From Mytilisepta virgata (lineage: Eukaryota; Mollusca; Bivalvia; Mytilida; Mytilidae), in the NCBI GenBank assembly GCA_028015205.1, contig CM051519.1:92773539-92837538 (forward strand): a stretch of 64,000 nt of DNA, read 5' to 3'. The translations under genes were made by a program, and so were the position numbers. The notes below the pieces were generated by a model. It did not search any database. It was not told where the DNA came from and worked only from the letters and a program-made list of their open reading frames with translations. Below, in pieces: positions 34,497-61,608 of the stretch (positions are counted from its first letter, which is position 1; every line of letters begins with the position of its first letter).

Positions 34497-37400
34497 CTGA
34501 AAATCACAGTAATGGAGTGATAAAAGTTCAAAATTATCAATGTATTAAGAGGATGGCAGTGTTTTTCCTAGATGGTTTATGCATGGCAGTGCTCCCATCC
34601 TTGAAATTTTAAAATTCCTTATACTACATAAAATTTGTTTTATCACTCCTTGAAATTTATGACCATCTCCTTTTCAGTAATTTCACATGCTTCAAAATGT
34701 TTTTAGGAATAACACAAGGGTGGCACATGATGATTTCTGCACTTTACGCTGGAAGATTTTTATTCACCATGTTTTCTACAAAATGATTTTAAAAATTCAA
34801 TTTGCAAGTAAAATTTTAATTCTTAATTTATCATGAAATTTACTATTATGGTTATTTTTAAAGAAATCTTACTTTCTTCCATTATCATCGGTGTCTATCT
34901 AATTGCCAAAAAAAACTTTTTCCAACACCTATGATATATGTGACTACCATCCCAGGGTTAGTAGAAAATTAAGTCACACTAAAATGAAGAGTCATATTTT
35001 ATTGTATCATTATTTGTGTAAACAAAATAATGCATTTAAAACTTTTGCTCAATAAATAACTCATTCCCACAAAAATATCACACACTTACATATGACAGAA
35101 ATTGGAATAATAAAATCCAGACATTTGAAGTATTTAGTACTAATATTTTAACAAAATGAAGGACAATCTATAAATTGTAATAAAATGACCATGGATGATA
35201 GGGGTCAAGCTGACCATGAACTGTGAATGAACCAAGGAATGTAAACATCATCTATTACATTTCTTTAATATCATCTATTATTATTTTTTACAGTCTGAAT
35301 TTATGAATACATGCACAACTGTTTTTTCTTCTTAAAGAATTTTAAGTTTTTTTTTTAAATCTTTTAAAAATATGCCAATTCCATTACATTTATCAGATAT
35401 TTCTTCCATTGTCTATCAAAATAATATTGTGTAACAAGCTATAGATATCCAGATTTTGTTTGTAAAAAACACACACTGTAAACAAATCTTTATAAACAAT
35501 CTAGCAAAAAAATTTCTACAAACTATTATGTTATTTCAATTATGCTTTAAATGCACTATAGGTCTGTTACATAATACCTGTACACAAATTTGCATTTTCC
35601 CAAAAATCCACTCATTTCAGAAATTCCTCAGTATGTCTGTTTCATAATTGAAATTCCATCCTGTTCTCCATTTCATAAAATCATGTCATGCTGTGGTTAC
35701 CAATGAAATATAAATTTAGTAACATAACAAGGACTGACCTATTTAAACTGACCATTGACCATTAACAGCATGTCTAGACACTTTGTCCATTGTATGTCAA
35801 ATCCTCTTTATAAAGAAAAAGAATAACACTACACATATGACAAAACTGAATTTAATTAAGATATAAAATAAAAATCAGTCATATAAATTAAGAAATTCAA
35901 ATTATTTTTTAAATCAAGAAAAAAATAAATATACATGCTTTGTTGTCAGAATGATAATCACAACATTAAAAACTTTGTATTTTTGATAAATTTTGTTTTT
36001 GTGCCACAGACATATATCAACAAATTCAAATTAACTGATAGATTAGCATCAACCTCTTCTAAAAAAAATATGGGGGGATTTTTTTTTTTTTTTTTGGTTG
36101 TCAACTCATGTTTGGCAAGACCAATGTGCTCAAAAAATTACTTAATTTGGCAGTCTTTGTTAATATAATGGATATTAAATTTTGGTGTTAAAAAATTCAG
36201 AATTGTATATATAAGAGCTGTCTAAGTTTTGCATTTTCAACAAAAAATTTTCATTTCAGCATGTTTAATTTCGGAACATTTACAACAGGCCCAAAATGAA
36301 CCAAAATAGTGTCATGGCCAAAATATCCAAGTTAAGGTAGTTGACTTTTCGCATGATTTGCCTATGTCAGAGGAAGATTTGTGTCGCTGATGTATTTAAC
36401 ATGGCAGCTCACATGTTGTTGGTCAGATGTAGCGTTTAGTGATCAAAATCCAGAAGACTGAAGTTTCAGCACCTGAACCAGAAGTCACTGAAAAATGTAG
36501 AAAAAACTTCTAAAGCCTCATTCATATGCACATTAATTTTACATACATATGTATTTATACATAGGAGGGTAAATTTACAGGTACGTGCTAAGGGTGCATG
36601 TGAACACTATTCACTAGTGCAAATATACTACAGGTGTAAATTTACATGACATAACTACTAGATGCAAAAGTATTGTTACATATATGCAAAATAACATAAT
36701 ATGTTTTTTCGGCATGGAAATATTCCCATTAAATATTCCAATTGTTCTATAGTCAACCGAAAAAAATGGTACTTAATCTGAAAGGTATTCTCATTAGGAT
36801 GCAAAAATGGATCCAATTTCATACAATATATGTTCTTCAAATGTCGCAAGCCACATACTTAAATATTCAAGCTTTGCTGATCCACTAGAATAGAGATTTT
36901 TTATGGGATCACACATACTTTTAACTGAGTGATCCTATCGATAACCCACAATAAAACTTATAAAATAGGGAAAAGGGTGCCTTGGTCTTTTTTGATATGC
37001 AAATAGCGTGTTCACAACTAGAACTTGTAAAATGATTTCATCCACAGAACATGTACATTTTTTAGTGAATCAGGTTTTATCTAAAATTATTTGACAATTA
37101 ACTAAGGAAAATGACAAATAGATACTTTTATGTCATCTCTTATGAGGGTCTTGTATGAATTAGGTAAGAATTCGGATTTTTTTCAGGTCTTTCACCAGTA
37201 TCTTTCATTTGCTTACACAACATCCGGTAGCGGACAAATTTTTGAAAAATGGAATTTAGTTGTTTTTATGGGGAAATCGGTAATTTGGGATACATCATTT
37301 ATTTTCACAGGAGTACGGGATGAGACCCCCTCCTACCCCTCTCATAAAAATCATGTAAATTCAATGCAATGTACATGTAATTGGAAAAGATATCAAGTGA

Positions 37401-37694
37401 AATTATATGACAATGTCGATGCGCTACCCAAACATTAACTTTAGGGGAGTTGAATTGCAAACCTGCACTCTTAAGTTCATATCGATAAAATATGGATTAA
37501 AGATGCTAGAACTTAGACGCTTCCTTAGAACAGTTTTTTTTTATGATCAAGGGTGGCGCAAAGAACGGGTGGAAAGGCTATTAGATTTGTTCTATTGGGA
37601 AAGTTGACATTGAATGATTTTAGGAGATACCACATAGTTTCGTTTGACATTAATGATTTTGAAATGTCGATCATCAACATGATATGATGATGTT
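33486..37694. other. APMAP 5' introns and upstream region
   Basis: Holds exon 34404-34496 and should hold, or lie next to, the missing first APMAP exon. I could not identify that exon; no ATG-containing stretch here ends in a convincing donor of the required phase. A T-tract lies at 36080-36096. Confidence 0.5.
34404..34496 (-). CDS. APMAP: APMAP exon: membrane anchor
   Basis: The minus-strand acceptor is TTTTCAG before 34496 and the donor is GTAAGT below 34404. It encodes a basic start, a ~17-residue hydrophobic segment and PCPIDPPAY, matching the signal anchor and SPIDP motif of vertebrate APMAP. It enters with one base of a codon, so an upstream exon is required. Confidence 0.85.
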
Positions 37695-37839
37695 GCCCAA
37701 ATTTTCCCGCCATATTTCTAGTATACACACACTCGGAACTCATTTCGGAACAAAGTTAAACCGGAAGTTTACTGACAAGTGGCTGCATGCTTCTGTTGTC
37801 ATAGGCTATTTCGTTTATTAACGCAGTTATTTGGAGAAG
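37695..37839 (+). promoter_or_regulatory. Probable ZMYND10 promoter region
   Basis: Immediately upstream of the ZMYND10 start. Visible motifs: TTTTCCCGCC (E2F-like) running into CGCCATATT (YY1-like) near 37703-37717, CCGGAAGT (ETS-like) at 37761-37768, and GTTGTCATAGG at 37795-37805, which matches only half of an RFX X-box. No TATA box. Factor assignments are by consensus only. Confidence 0.4.
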
Positions 37840-52450
<14,611 letters not shown>

Positions 52451-54316
52451 CCAAAATCTAATGCGGTTACATAAAGTTGGTGAGAGGAATGTTATTGAAA
52501 GAATTGGAATACAGACAACAAGACTGATAGACTTGTTTGTTTCTCATTATTTATTTTGTTCAAGTCTATTGAGTATAATTGGTCCTTTATGTTGTGACAA
52601 GGGCAAGTGGTGCTATATTTTTCAATGAAATTGATACCATTTATGATCTTTTTTAAAGAAAATAACCATTTCATTAATATTATATCATTAAAGGCAACAT
52701 CCTCTTCTCATTCATATAAAGTTTGGCTGTGTTCTGCATTTGTTATTTATAGTTGTTCATGTTTGTATTAAGACTTTCAATTTGAACACATGTACATTAT
52801 AGATCTGTTGAAAATATGTTGGAAAAATTTGTTTTCTTTAAGTAAGTTCAATGGGGTTTTTGAATAATCTAGATTGGGTAAACATTTATAATCTGCCAAT
52901 AAAAGTCATTGACCTTTTTCTAGCTCAATAATTTTTTACCTAGTACAGATATTTTTTTTTTCTATGCTGCTTTTTATCAAAATCAATTAATTTTAACAAG
53001 ATTTTAAAAGATACATTTTTTTGGGGTTGTTTGTGTAAACAATAAACAAATTTAGAACATTTATACAGTAATATGTAATATGCAATATGCAAAAAGATAT
53101 CCCAAGGTTACAAGTCATAATGATAGAAAAAAATCAGATTTATTTTGTGAAGTAAAGTTATTGATATTTGTTAAGTTGGCATAAATGCATGAACTTATCT
53201 TTGAAGGATAAAAATGCAAAGGGGAATAATCCAATTTTATTCTGATTCCTCAGCTGTGGTATTACTACATGTGAAATCTATTCATTGTATATGTATTGTT
53301 ATTGTTTGCTCCTTGTTATGTATTGATGATAGTCCACTGTTGGACTCTATGTCTATAAATAAATTTGAATTTGAATGCAGGACCCCAACATTTTACAGGT
53401 TGACTACCATTTTACTCCATGAGATCATTCTATATTGGAATGTATTTTTAGTCAACTGATTGGTAATGCGACAGTTTGAGATGTACAGGGGGATAGTAAG
53501 AGTGTGTATGAATAAATGATATGTCTTTATACTTCTCTTATTTCTTATTATAAGTAATATTTTTAGGTCAGAAGCATTGTTTTTCATTATTTTGCTGTCA
53601 CTATTCTCCATGTCTGTATTAAATCAACATTGTGAATGGGGTACCATAGATATAATATAAATTTCTTCACCAGCTAAATGTTAGAAAGATTAGGAAATCT
53701 GGCAATTCAAGCAATACATTTTACATATGTATAGAACACAAAGTATTAAAAGTAACCTCTGACAGCATCAATATCGTTATCTGGGTAACAACATGGCTCA
53801 CCACTAGGTTTGGTTAAGTTGTACATCTCAGTAATTATAGGTAACTTGTTTCTATAATTTTGTATAGAGATGCTACTTATTGAATAGGTCAGCATCCAGA
53901 CTATTATAGGTCACTCTGATCTACATTTTATATAATATTTACATCCATGTGGACACTTTATGTTCTATGGAACTACATGTATTTATTTATGTGGATGAAA
54001 TTTTCCATGATGCAGCAAACAATTCTTACTTAAATAAATCAGATTTCGTAGTTTAAATTATTTATATTGAAGTGAAACACATCACAAAAAATAAACTTTT
54101 TTATGTACTTTTTCAAGAAATCATATCTCATCAGTTGTGCTCAGGGTGAAAAGAAAAAATACACCATAATTCCCAAATACTTTTTTGACTTGTAATACAA
54201 AAATTGTTAGAGTCAAATATTCTTGATAGATTTTAGTTTTCTTGACAAAAATTGGAATCCAGATAGCAATGTCATATTATAGTGTTATTAACTGGCTGTT
54301 TCTGTATTGGCACTGG
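52451..54316. other. ZMYND10 3' UTR and downstream sequence
   Basis: AT-rich with several AATAAA copies. No coding sequence recognised. Confidence 0.6.
53041..53046 (+). terminator. Candidate ZMYND10 polyadenylation signal
   Basis: AATAAA about 590 bases past the ZMYND10 stop; another is at 53358-53363. Which is used cannot be told from sequence. Confidence 0.3.
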
Positions 54317-54396
54317 TATAGATTCAAGGTTTGCTGTATTGGCCTCGAGACCCCCCTATGGGTCTCGAGGCCAATACAGCAAACCTTGAATCTATA
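54317..54396. repeat. Perfect palindrome, 37-bp arms with 6-bp spacer
   Basis: The left arm runs 54317-54353 and includes GCTGTATTGGCCTCGAGACC. The right arm 54360-54396 is its exact reverse complement; the spacer is CCCTAT. Pairing continues with two mismatches for about 13 more bases on each side. Confidence 0.95.
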
Positions 54397-54545
54397 CTAT
54401 TGCCAGTTCTTAACACTTTTATTAAATAATCCAACTTTTTCAATACAGACTTGTTCTGAATGCTGTATTACATACATCAAATGTGAATACATGTATAGGG
54501 CCAATATTTCCAATACGAACAGGCAATGAAACGACCGGAAGTGAA

Positions 54546-54583
54546 AAGGCTGTATTAGCCCTAGGACTCATACGGCCTTTTTC
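54546..54583. repeat. Imperfect palindrome centred on CCTAGG
   Basis: AAGGCTGTATTAGCCCTAGG pairs with the following GACTCATACGGCCTTTT-type arm. It shares CTGTATT.GCC with the 54,317 palindrome, so the two may belong to one degraded element. Confidence 0.5.
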
Positions 54584-54820
54584 AGTATTGGACCGGGCCG
54601 AAAAGCAATATAGATCACATGATTTATATGACCAGGACGACGTCCCCAGTATGACACATGCCGTTTTGGTAGTATTAGGGCTGTTTCAATCGTATTATTT
54701 AATAAACATGTATATCCATAGTATTTGAATGATGTCATTTATGTATTTCAACCAAATACTTGACAGCTATGGTTTTAATGTAAACAGTGAGAGATCTGGT
54801 GCTGGCAAATAACAATAAAA

Positions 54821-57210
54821 TGCTCCGCTGGGCGCAGCTAGATACGACCGCAGATGTCGAACCCTGAATAGTTGGGGCAATTATGAACACAACATTCAAG
54901 CTTGATACAATACTGAATTTGGATTGTGAATAAATATTTGACACAGCATAGGTTTCTGACACAGAATGAATGTTGTCTAAGAACTTAAAATTTTTTAATT
55001 TACCTATTCAAACCATATCAGTATTATTTGTTTTTATATATAAATCAGAAATAACCAATTTAAAATTTAAAATTGGGCACACATATCAATTTCTTGCTAT
55101 TGCGCAATACTGTGCAATTGAAAATTTCTTCAAATATTTGACACATAATAGGTTTCTGACACAGAATAACTGAAATCAAAGAACTTAGAATTGGTCATAT
55201 GATTTGAATTTATATTCAGTTTTTTGCTTCTTGTGCAATACAATATGCTGTGGAGAATTGCCCCCCCCCCCCAAAAAAAAAAATAATAATTTACCCCTTT
55301 TTTTAGCTTTTGTGCAATACACTATGAAGTTGCACACTGACCCCCCCCCCCCCCCTCCCAAAAAAAAAAACAAAAAACAATAAAATTTATTGTAACCCCT
55401 CCTTTTTTTGCTAAAAAAATTTGAAATTTTCTTTTCAATTTATGAAATATGAAATGAGAAAAAAATTACCCCCTCCCCAATTTCTCATTTACCCCCCCCT
55501 CTAAATTTTGTTTTCACCCCCCCCCCCCCCCCATTTCTTTATACTTTGCAACCATAACAGCCCATTTAAATACACCATAACATATTAAAATAGAAAATGA
55601 CATCATAGTCATGGAATTTGTTAATAATAAGGTTTTGATAACAGGGCACACATCAATTTCTTGCTATTGCACAATACTGTGCAATTGAAAATTTCTTCAA
55701 ATATTTGACACATAATAGGTTTCTGACACAGAATAACTGAAATAAAGAACTTAGAATTGGTCATATGATTTGAATTTATATTCAATTTTTTGCTTCTTGT
55801 GCAATACAATATGCTGTGGAGAATTCCCCCCCCTCCCCCCCCAAAAAGAAAAATTTACCCCTTTTTTAGCTTTAATTTTGGACCCCGATTTGGACCAACT
55901 TGAAAACTGGGCCCATAATAAAAAAAAATAAGTACATGTTTAGATTCAGCATATCAAAGAACCCCAAGAATTCAATTTTTGTTAAAATCAAACTAAGTTT
56001 AATTTTGGACCCTTTGGACCTTAATGTAGACCAATTTGAAAACGGGACCAAAAATTAAGAATCTAAATGCACGGTTAGATTCAGCATATCAAAGAACCCC
56101 AATAGTTCAATTTTCGATGAAATCAAACAAAGATTAATTTTGGACCCCGATTTGGACCAACTTGAAAACTGGGCCCATAATAAAAAAAACTAAGTACATG
56201 TTTAGATTCAGCATATCAAAGAACCCCAAGAATTCAATTTTTGTTAAAATCAAAATAAGTTTAATTTTGGACCCTTTGGACCTTAATGTAGACCAATTTG
56301 AAAACGGGACCAAAAATTAAGAATCTAAATGCACAGTTAGATTCGGCATATCAAAGAACCCCAATAGTTCAATTTTCGATGAAATCAAACAAAGTTTAAT
56401 TTTGGACCCTGATTTGGACCAACTTGAAAACTGGGCCCATAATAAAAAAACTAAGTACATGTTTAGTTTCAGCATATCAAAGAACCCAAAGAATTCAATT
56501 TTTGTTAAAATCAAACTAAGTTTAATTTTGGACCCTTTGGACCTTAATGTAGACCAATTTGAAAACGGGACCAAAAATTAAGAATCTAAAAGCACGGTTA
56601 GATTCGGCATATCAAAGAATCCCAATAGTTCAATTTTCGATGAAATCAAACAAAGTTTAATTTTGGACCCTTTTGGCCCCTAATTCCTAAACTGTTGGGA
56701 CCAAAACTCCAAAAATCAATCCCAACCTTCCTTTTGTGGTCATAAACCTTGTGTTTAAATTTCATAGATTTCTATTTACTTATACTAAAGTTATTGTGCA
56801 AAAACCAAAAAAAATGCTTATTTGGGCCCCTTTTTAGCCCCTAATTCCTAAACTGTTGGGACCAAAACTCCCAAAAACAATCCCAACCTTCCTTTTGTGG
56901 TCATAAACCTTGTGTTAAAATTTCATAGATTTCTATTTACTTATACTAGAGTTATTGTGCGAAAACCAAGAAAAATGCTTATTGGGCCCTTTTTTGGCCC
57001 CTGATTCTTAAACTGTTGGGACCAAAACTCCCAAAATCAATCCCAACCTTCCTTTTGTGGTCATAAACCTTGTGTTTAAATTTCATAGATTTCTATTAAC
57101 TTATACTAAAGTTATAGTGCGAAAACCAAATGTCTTCGGACGACGACGCAGACGACGACGACGCCAACGTCATACCAATATACGACCGCAAAAATTTTGC
57201 GGTCGTATAA
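54821..57210. mobile_element. Hairpin-ended non-autonomous element, expanded form
   Basis: Same ends as the 49,946 copy: CCGCTGGGCGCAGCTAGATA with GACCGCAG at the start, and ACGACCGCAAAAATTTTGCG with GTCGT at the end. It has been enlarged by a duplicated CACATAATAGGTTTCTGACA segment (55,137 and 55,706), several ~240-bp composite units at 55,870-56,660 (TTTGGACCCCGATTTGGACC) and three ~165-bp units at 56,660-57,140. Confidence 0.75.
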
Positions 57211-57365
57211 AAAACTTCCCCATATATGGAAATGACAATGTCCATGTTTTTGAATAGGAAACACACTAAAATTTATCAATCATCAACAAAATAAAATCTA
57301 AATCTCCTTTCCACTGTAAGGTAAAGCTACGAGAAATATATCATTTACTCCAGACCAAGTAGAAT

Positions 57366-57473
57366 AAAGGGCCTTGCAATGAACTATCCCATAATCTTTT
57401 GCAAGACTGACTTAACTTCCTGTGATTCCAGCACTAAATGGTTTTTCTCAAGATCCCCAAAGCCACAAAAACT
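57366..57473. repeat. ~108-bp direct repeat, copy 1
   Basis: It begins AAGGGCCTTGCAATGAAC and ends CCCCAAAGCCACAAAAAC, and matches 58026-58133 with two or three changes. Intergenic, downstream of ZMYND10. Confidence 0.85.
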
Positions 57474-58025
57474 TTTATAAAAGTATCTAAAAAAAAAAGA
57501 TTTTCAGCAAACATGGAAACTGATGCTTGTTGCCCCAGTTAGATAAATGATTTGAATAAGAGAATACATGTATTACATCTTCATACAACAAACAGAAGAG
57601 CATTTAAACTCACACCTCTTGTTTTAAATGAAATATGGGCCTCTAAAACAAGTCACCTTACCTTAAGCTCCCACAGCAACAGGAATACAGGCTGTTGAGT
57701 ATATATAGGCATAGAAAAAAATAACCTTTATTATAAGTATTTTATTACCGGGATTACATTTTGTCAACAAAATACAAACTTAATGTGACTCCTATAATTT
57801 GTTGTTTTATATGTGCAGTTTTTCATGAAAAAATGCCTAGTACTATGACAAAGGGATTAGTAGGAAATTTATAAAATATAGAATTTGCCATCAAAAGGCA
57901 GTTTCCACATGCCTCATATTTTGTATTTCTAGGTTAAACAATTAACATTTTCTTAATTTTATTCTTATTTTCACTTAAGAACAATATCTGATTGCTTTCT
58001 TTTGTATCAATTTCATTATTTCATT

Positions 58026-58133
58026 AAAGGGCCTTGCAATGAACAATCCCATAATCTTTTGCAAGACTGACTTAACTTCCTCTGATTCCAGCACTAAATG
58101 GTTTTTCTCAAGATCCCCAAAGCCACAAAAACT
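58026..58133. repeat. ~108-bp direct repeat, copy 2
   Basis: Partner of 57366-57473, 660 bp apart in direct orientation. No reading frame is shared through both copies. Confidence 0.85.
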
Positions 58134-61100
58134 AACTTTTAAGCAATATTAGTGTAAGAACTGTCAAATCTATAAAATGGTAGTGAATACACATTTGATG
58201 AAGGATTCTAAATGAAGCTGAGGAACTAAATATGTATTGCCAAAACATACTCCAATTTTATTTTTAATTGGACTAAGACCCATATTGTTTTAAACTACAC
58301 ATAAAACGACAAGACAGTAGGAGCTACAATTTTTCATAATTCCACATAATGCCAATGGTTGTTCATTATCAATCTGTGATCTCAATACTGAAAAATCCTT
58401 ATCAAGATTTAATAATGGCTGTTCCAGAAATAAACATTTTGGAGATGTCCAAAGGAGCATTGTTTTGTTTTATCCAACATGTATTCAATTTGAATTAAAT
58501 ATTACCTTCACTACATAAGTTGAATTCATAAAAACAATCCAAAACCATGAATTTAACTGAAAAGTGCCTCCTGACCATTTTATATAGCCATTGCTGGAAC
58601 AGCCCTTAGAATTATATACAACAAAAATATATTAATGAGGAAATAAAATTTCATTTAAAAAAAATAATAAAATGAATTAAAATCAGTCTACAATATTTCT
58701 TAGCTAAATACTAAACTAAAATACATGAATTAACAATTTGATGAATCTTGTTGCATAAAACCTATACACTGACCAAACCACTGAGGTATTTGGATATTGC
58801 TCAGTACTGATTCTTTTTCACCTGAATTTTTCAATGAAAATTTTTGAATTTCAATTTTAAATAAATTTACTAAATTTTTAGAAAGTTGAAATATTTCCTT
58901 TTAATTTTGTTTAATTCAATTATTCTGAGCTTATGTTTTTTTATGTGATTCAAATGTTTTGTAATTTTGGTGGAAAAGTTAAGCATTTGCTGAATAGCTC
59001 AGAATAATTGAATTATTCTGTTGATCAAAGGAAGATCTAACATTATTTGGTAGTGTAAGTTCTCAAATTTTAAAATTAAATACATTGTATTTGTAATCTA
59101 AACCACTAACATTTGTAACTAATATAAAATTTATTACATATAAAGTTTTTTGAAATGAAATATGAACAAATTTATTTTAATTTATATATTTTAAAAACTT
59201 TTCAAATCTTTAAAATCCTTAACAAAGAAAATTTCTCTATACATATGGCACATTTCAAGTTAAAAATAATCTTGTTTTGTTATCATATATCGGAATATAG
59301 AACTTCATGATGACCACAGTAAAGCTAAAATTCACAGCCATGATAAATGATATACAATTCAACATACAATGAACATAAACAAACTATAAAATCTATATTA
59401 AGACAATAAATGTGTAATTACTTTGTAAATTAATCTAAATGTTCACAAACAGATGGTTTTTTAGTGGATGTCCAGTTAATACTTACAAGATAAGCTTTAA
59501 AATGAAGTGACATAATGTGGACAATCCATATGTAAAAGAAGAAAATTATAGGGAGAATGTAACTGTTGTATGTCTTTTTTGTCAACCATTTTTTGTGCAA
59601 ATCAAAACAGTTTGGCATTTTATGTCACATTAGAATGTACAATTTTTTTCCAAATTCAACTAAACCAGAAATTACTGTTAAGATTGAGGCATTTTTAAAT
59701 TTAAATCAATAAACAATGTTTCAATTAAAAGAGAGATAACTCTAAAATGTTCTTTTTATTTTTTTAAATCACAACTTTCAACAAATACAGGTTTTTATAA
59801 TAATATAGAGAATAAAATTCTGTCTTATTACCCAGGAATAATACAGATCAGAAAAAGGAAGACAGATAAGGAAAGTTGAAGAGAAGAAAAAACAAAGAAC
59901 ACAGAAGGAAAAGATTCAAAGAAATAAATATAACAATGGATTAAATCAAAATGTCATACAAATGAAATAATTACAGATGGGACAAGTCCATTTTAATTAA
60001 AACATAAACATAAATATATACAAGAATAAAATCTTAAAAGATAACTGGACCCCAAAAAAAATTCTTCCTTTGCTCATACATGTATTTGACAGGGAACCTG
60101 TTGTCATAGTAGTCTAGTTCTAAATTGGATTGAACCTATAATTAGTTTTCTGAAAACTAAACATTTCACGAAAAGATAATAAGAACCTTTATCCTTAGCT
60201 TGATGTCTTACATCACATATAATCTCTGTCTCCAATATGATAGATGATGGAACTGAGACAAACATAAATTGAACACAAGATGTGGATATATGTTTTGGTT
60301 GTTTTCTGTTTCAAAAGATGATATTATTTGCTGCCATTTATTTATTATTTTATTTAATGAAAGCTGCCTTTATGGTGAAATGGGATTCTTCTTACATCTT
60401 CTTTTAAAAAGTCAATTGATCTTCAATTGTATCTATATCTACTGTGGATTTATCATATTTCAGTGGATAATGGTCCAACTTTTAACGTACATGTATATAA
60501 ATTCTACATTTCTTTGATTTTGTACTGTAACTTCTTATTATTGACTTAAAATTGAATTCTAAGACTACTTAGCACTCTCAGTGTCCACTGTATTGTAAAA
60601 ATGTACATCAAAATCTCCTTACTGGCCAAAACCATATGAGAAATATTAGCACAAATTTTGATTGTTCTGATATTAATGTACATACATTTAACATTTACAT
60701 TCTATATTTAAAGAGGATTTTTAATTGGATAAATCAAAATGAAGATAATGGGAAATAAAAAAAAAACATGAGCAATCACAAGAATTATAGAGGACATACA
60801 TACACACATATAAAAATAGAGTCCTCTACATACACGTACATGTATATACATGTAACATACAAAAAAAAAGAATATGATATACTCTGTATATATATGTAGC
60901 ACTAGTAAATAAATAACAAACAAAAACAAAAAATTATATACATTACCCATTACATTTATACCATATAGTTTAAGTTTGAATTGAATGTGTAAGAAATTGT
61001 GAAATATTAGTGCCAGAAATAATATTTAAAGCTGTACACAGTGAATTTTATTCTACCAACATTAAAAACTAAAATTTACTAGCACTTAAATAAATTAACA

Positions 61101-61451
61101 AATAAATGCAAATCATTTAACAAGTTAATCTTCCATAATGGCATTATATAGCACTAATATAAAAAATTAAATGCAAATACATAAACAATAAAACTTGCAT
61201 ACTGACACAACAAACATCTGCCCTATTCTCTATAACATACATGTACATGTATTACTGTAACTAATACACAATTAGATTTTTTTTAATAGCCATTGCTGCC
61301 AATAAATATTCAATAATGAATCAATACTTTAAACTAATTTTACCACTATGGATAAATTTACACAGGGTTACTGGATTATACAGAGTAAAGCAAGTCCAGG
61401 AGCATATTGTTCTTTTCTATCAGAAAAAGTTCTGTTAAATAACATGAACTA
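58134..61451. other. Intergenic sequence / 3' UTR of the coiled-coil gene
   Basis: Very AT-rich. A purine-rich stretch at 59,850-59,940 has no reading frame of note. Nothing recognised. Confidence 0.5.
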
Positions 61452-61608
61452 TTATGTTATCCAAAGTGATTCAAATTTGACTTTGTGGTTTTGCATACTA
61501 AGGTCTGAAAAAGCTTCATCGACCATAGTCCAAATTTCCTCTGACCCTGTAACCTTCCTTCTTTTATTGGCAGGGTCAGAGGAAATTTGGACTACATTAC
61601 ACCCAGTA
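61452..61608 (-). CDS. Coiled-coil gene, inferred terminal exon
   Basis: The acceptor is ACCCTTTTTCAG and entry is with one base, which completes the AA left by the upstream donor. It encodes TGCNVVQISSDPANKRRKV, then GSEEIWTMVDEAFSDLS and a TAA. No start codon is needed. A 24-bp perfect inverted repeat lies inside it (arms 61526-61549 and 61571-61594). The assignment is inferred from phase and splice signals only. Confidence 0.55.

Noticed and set aside
37525..37743. Candidate first exon of APMAP (ORF beginning MSSECVYTRNMAG)
   Set aside because: No donor of the required phase and no resemblance to APMAP N-termini.
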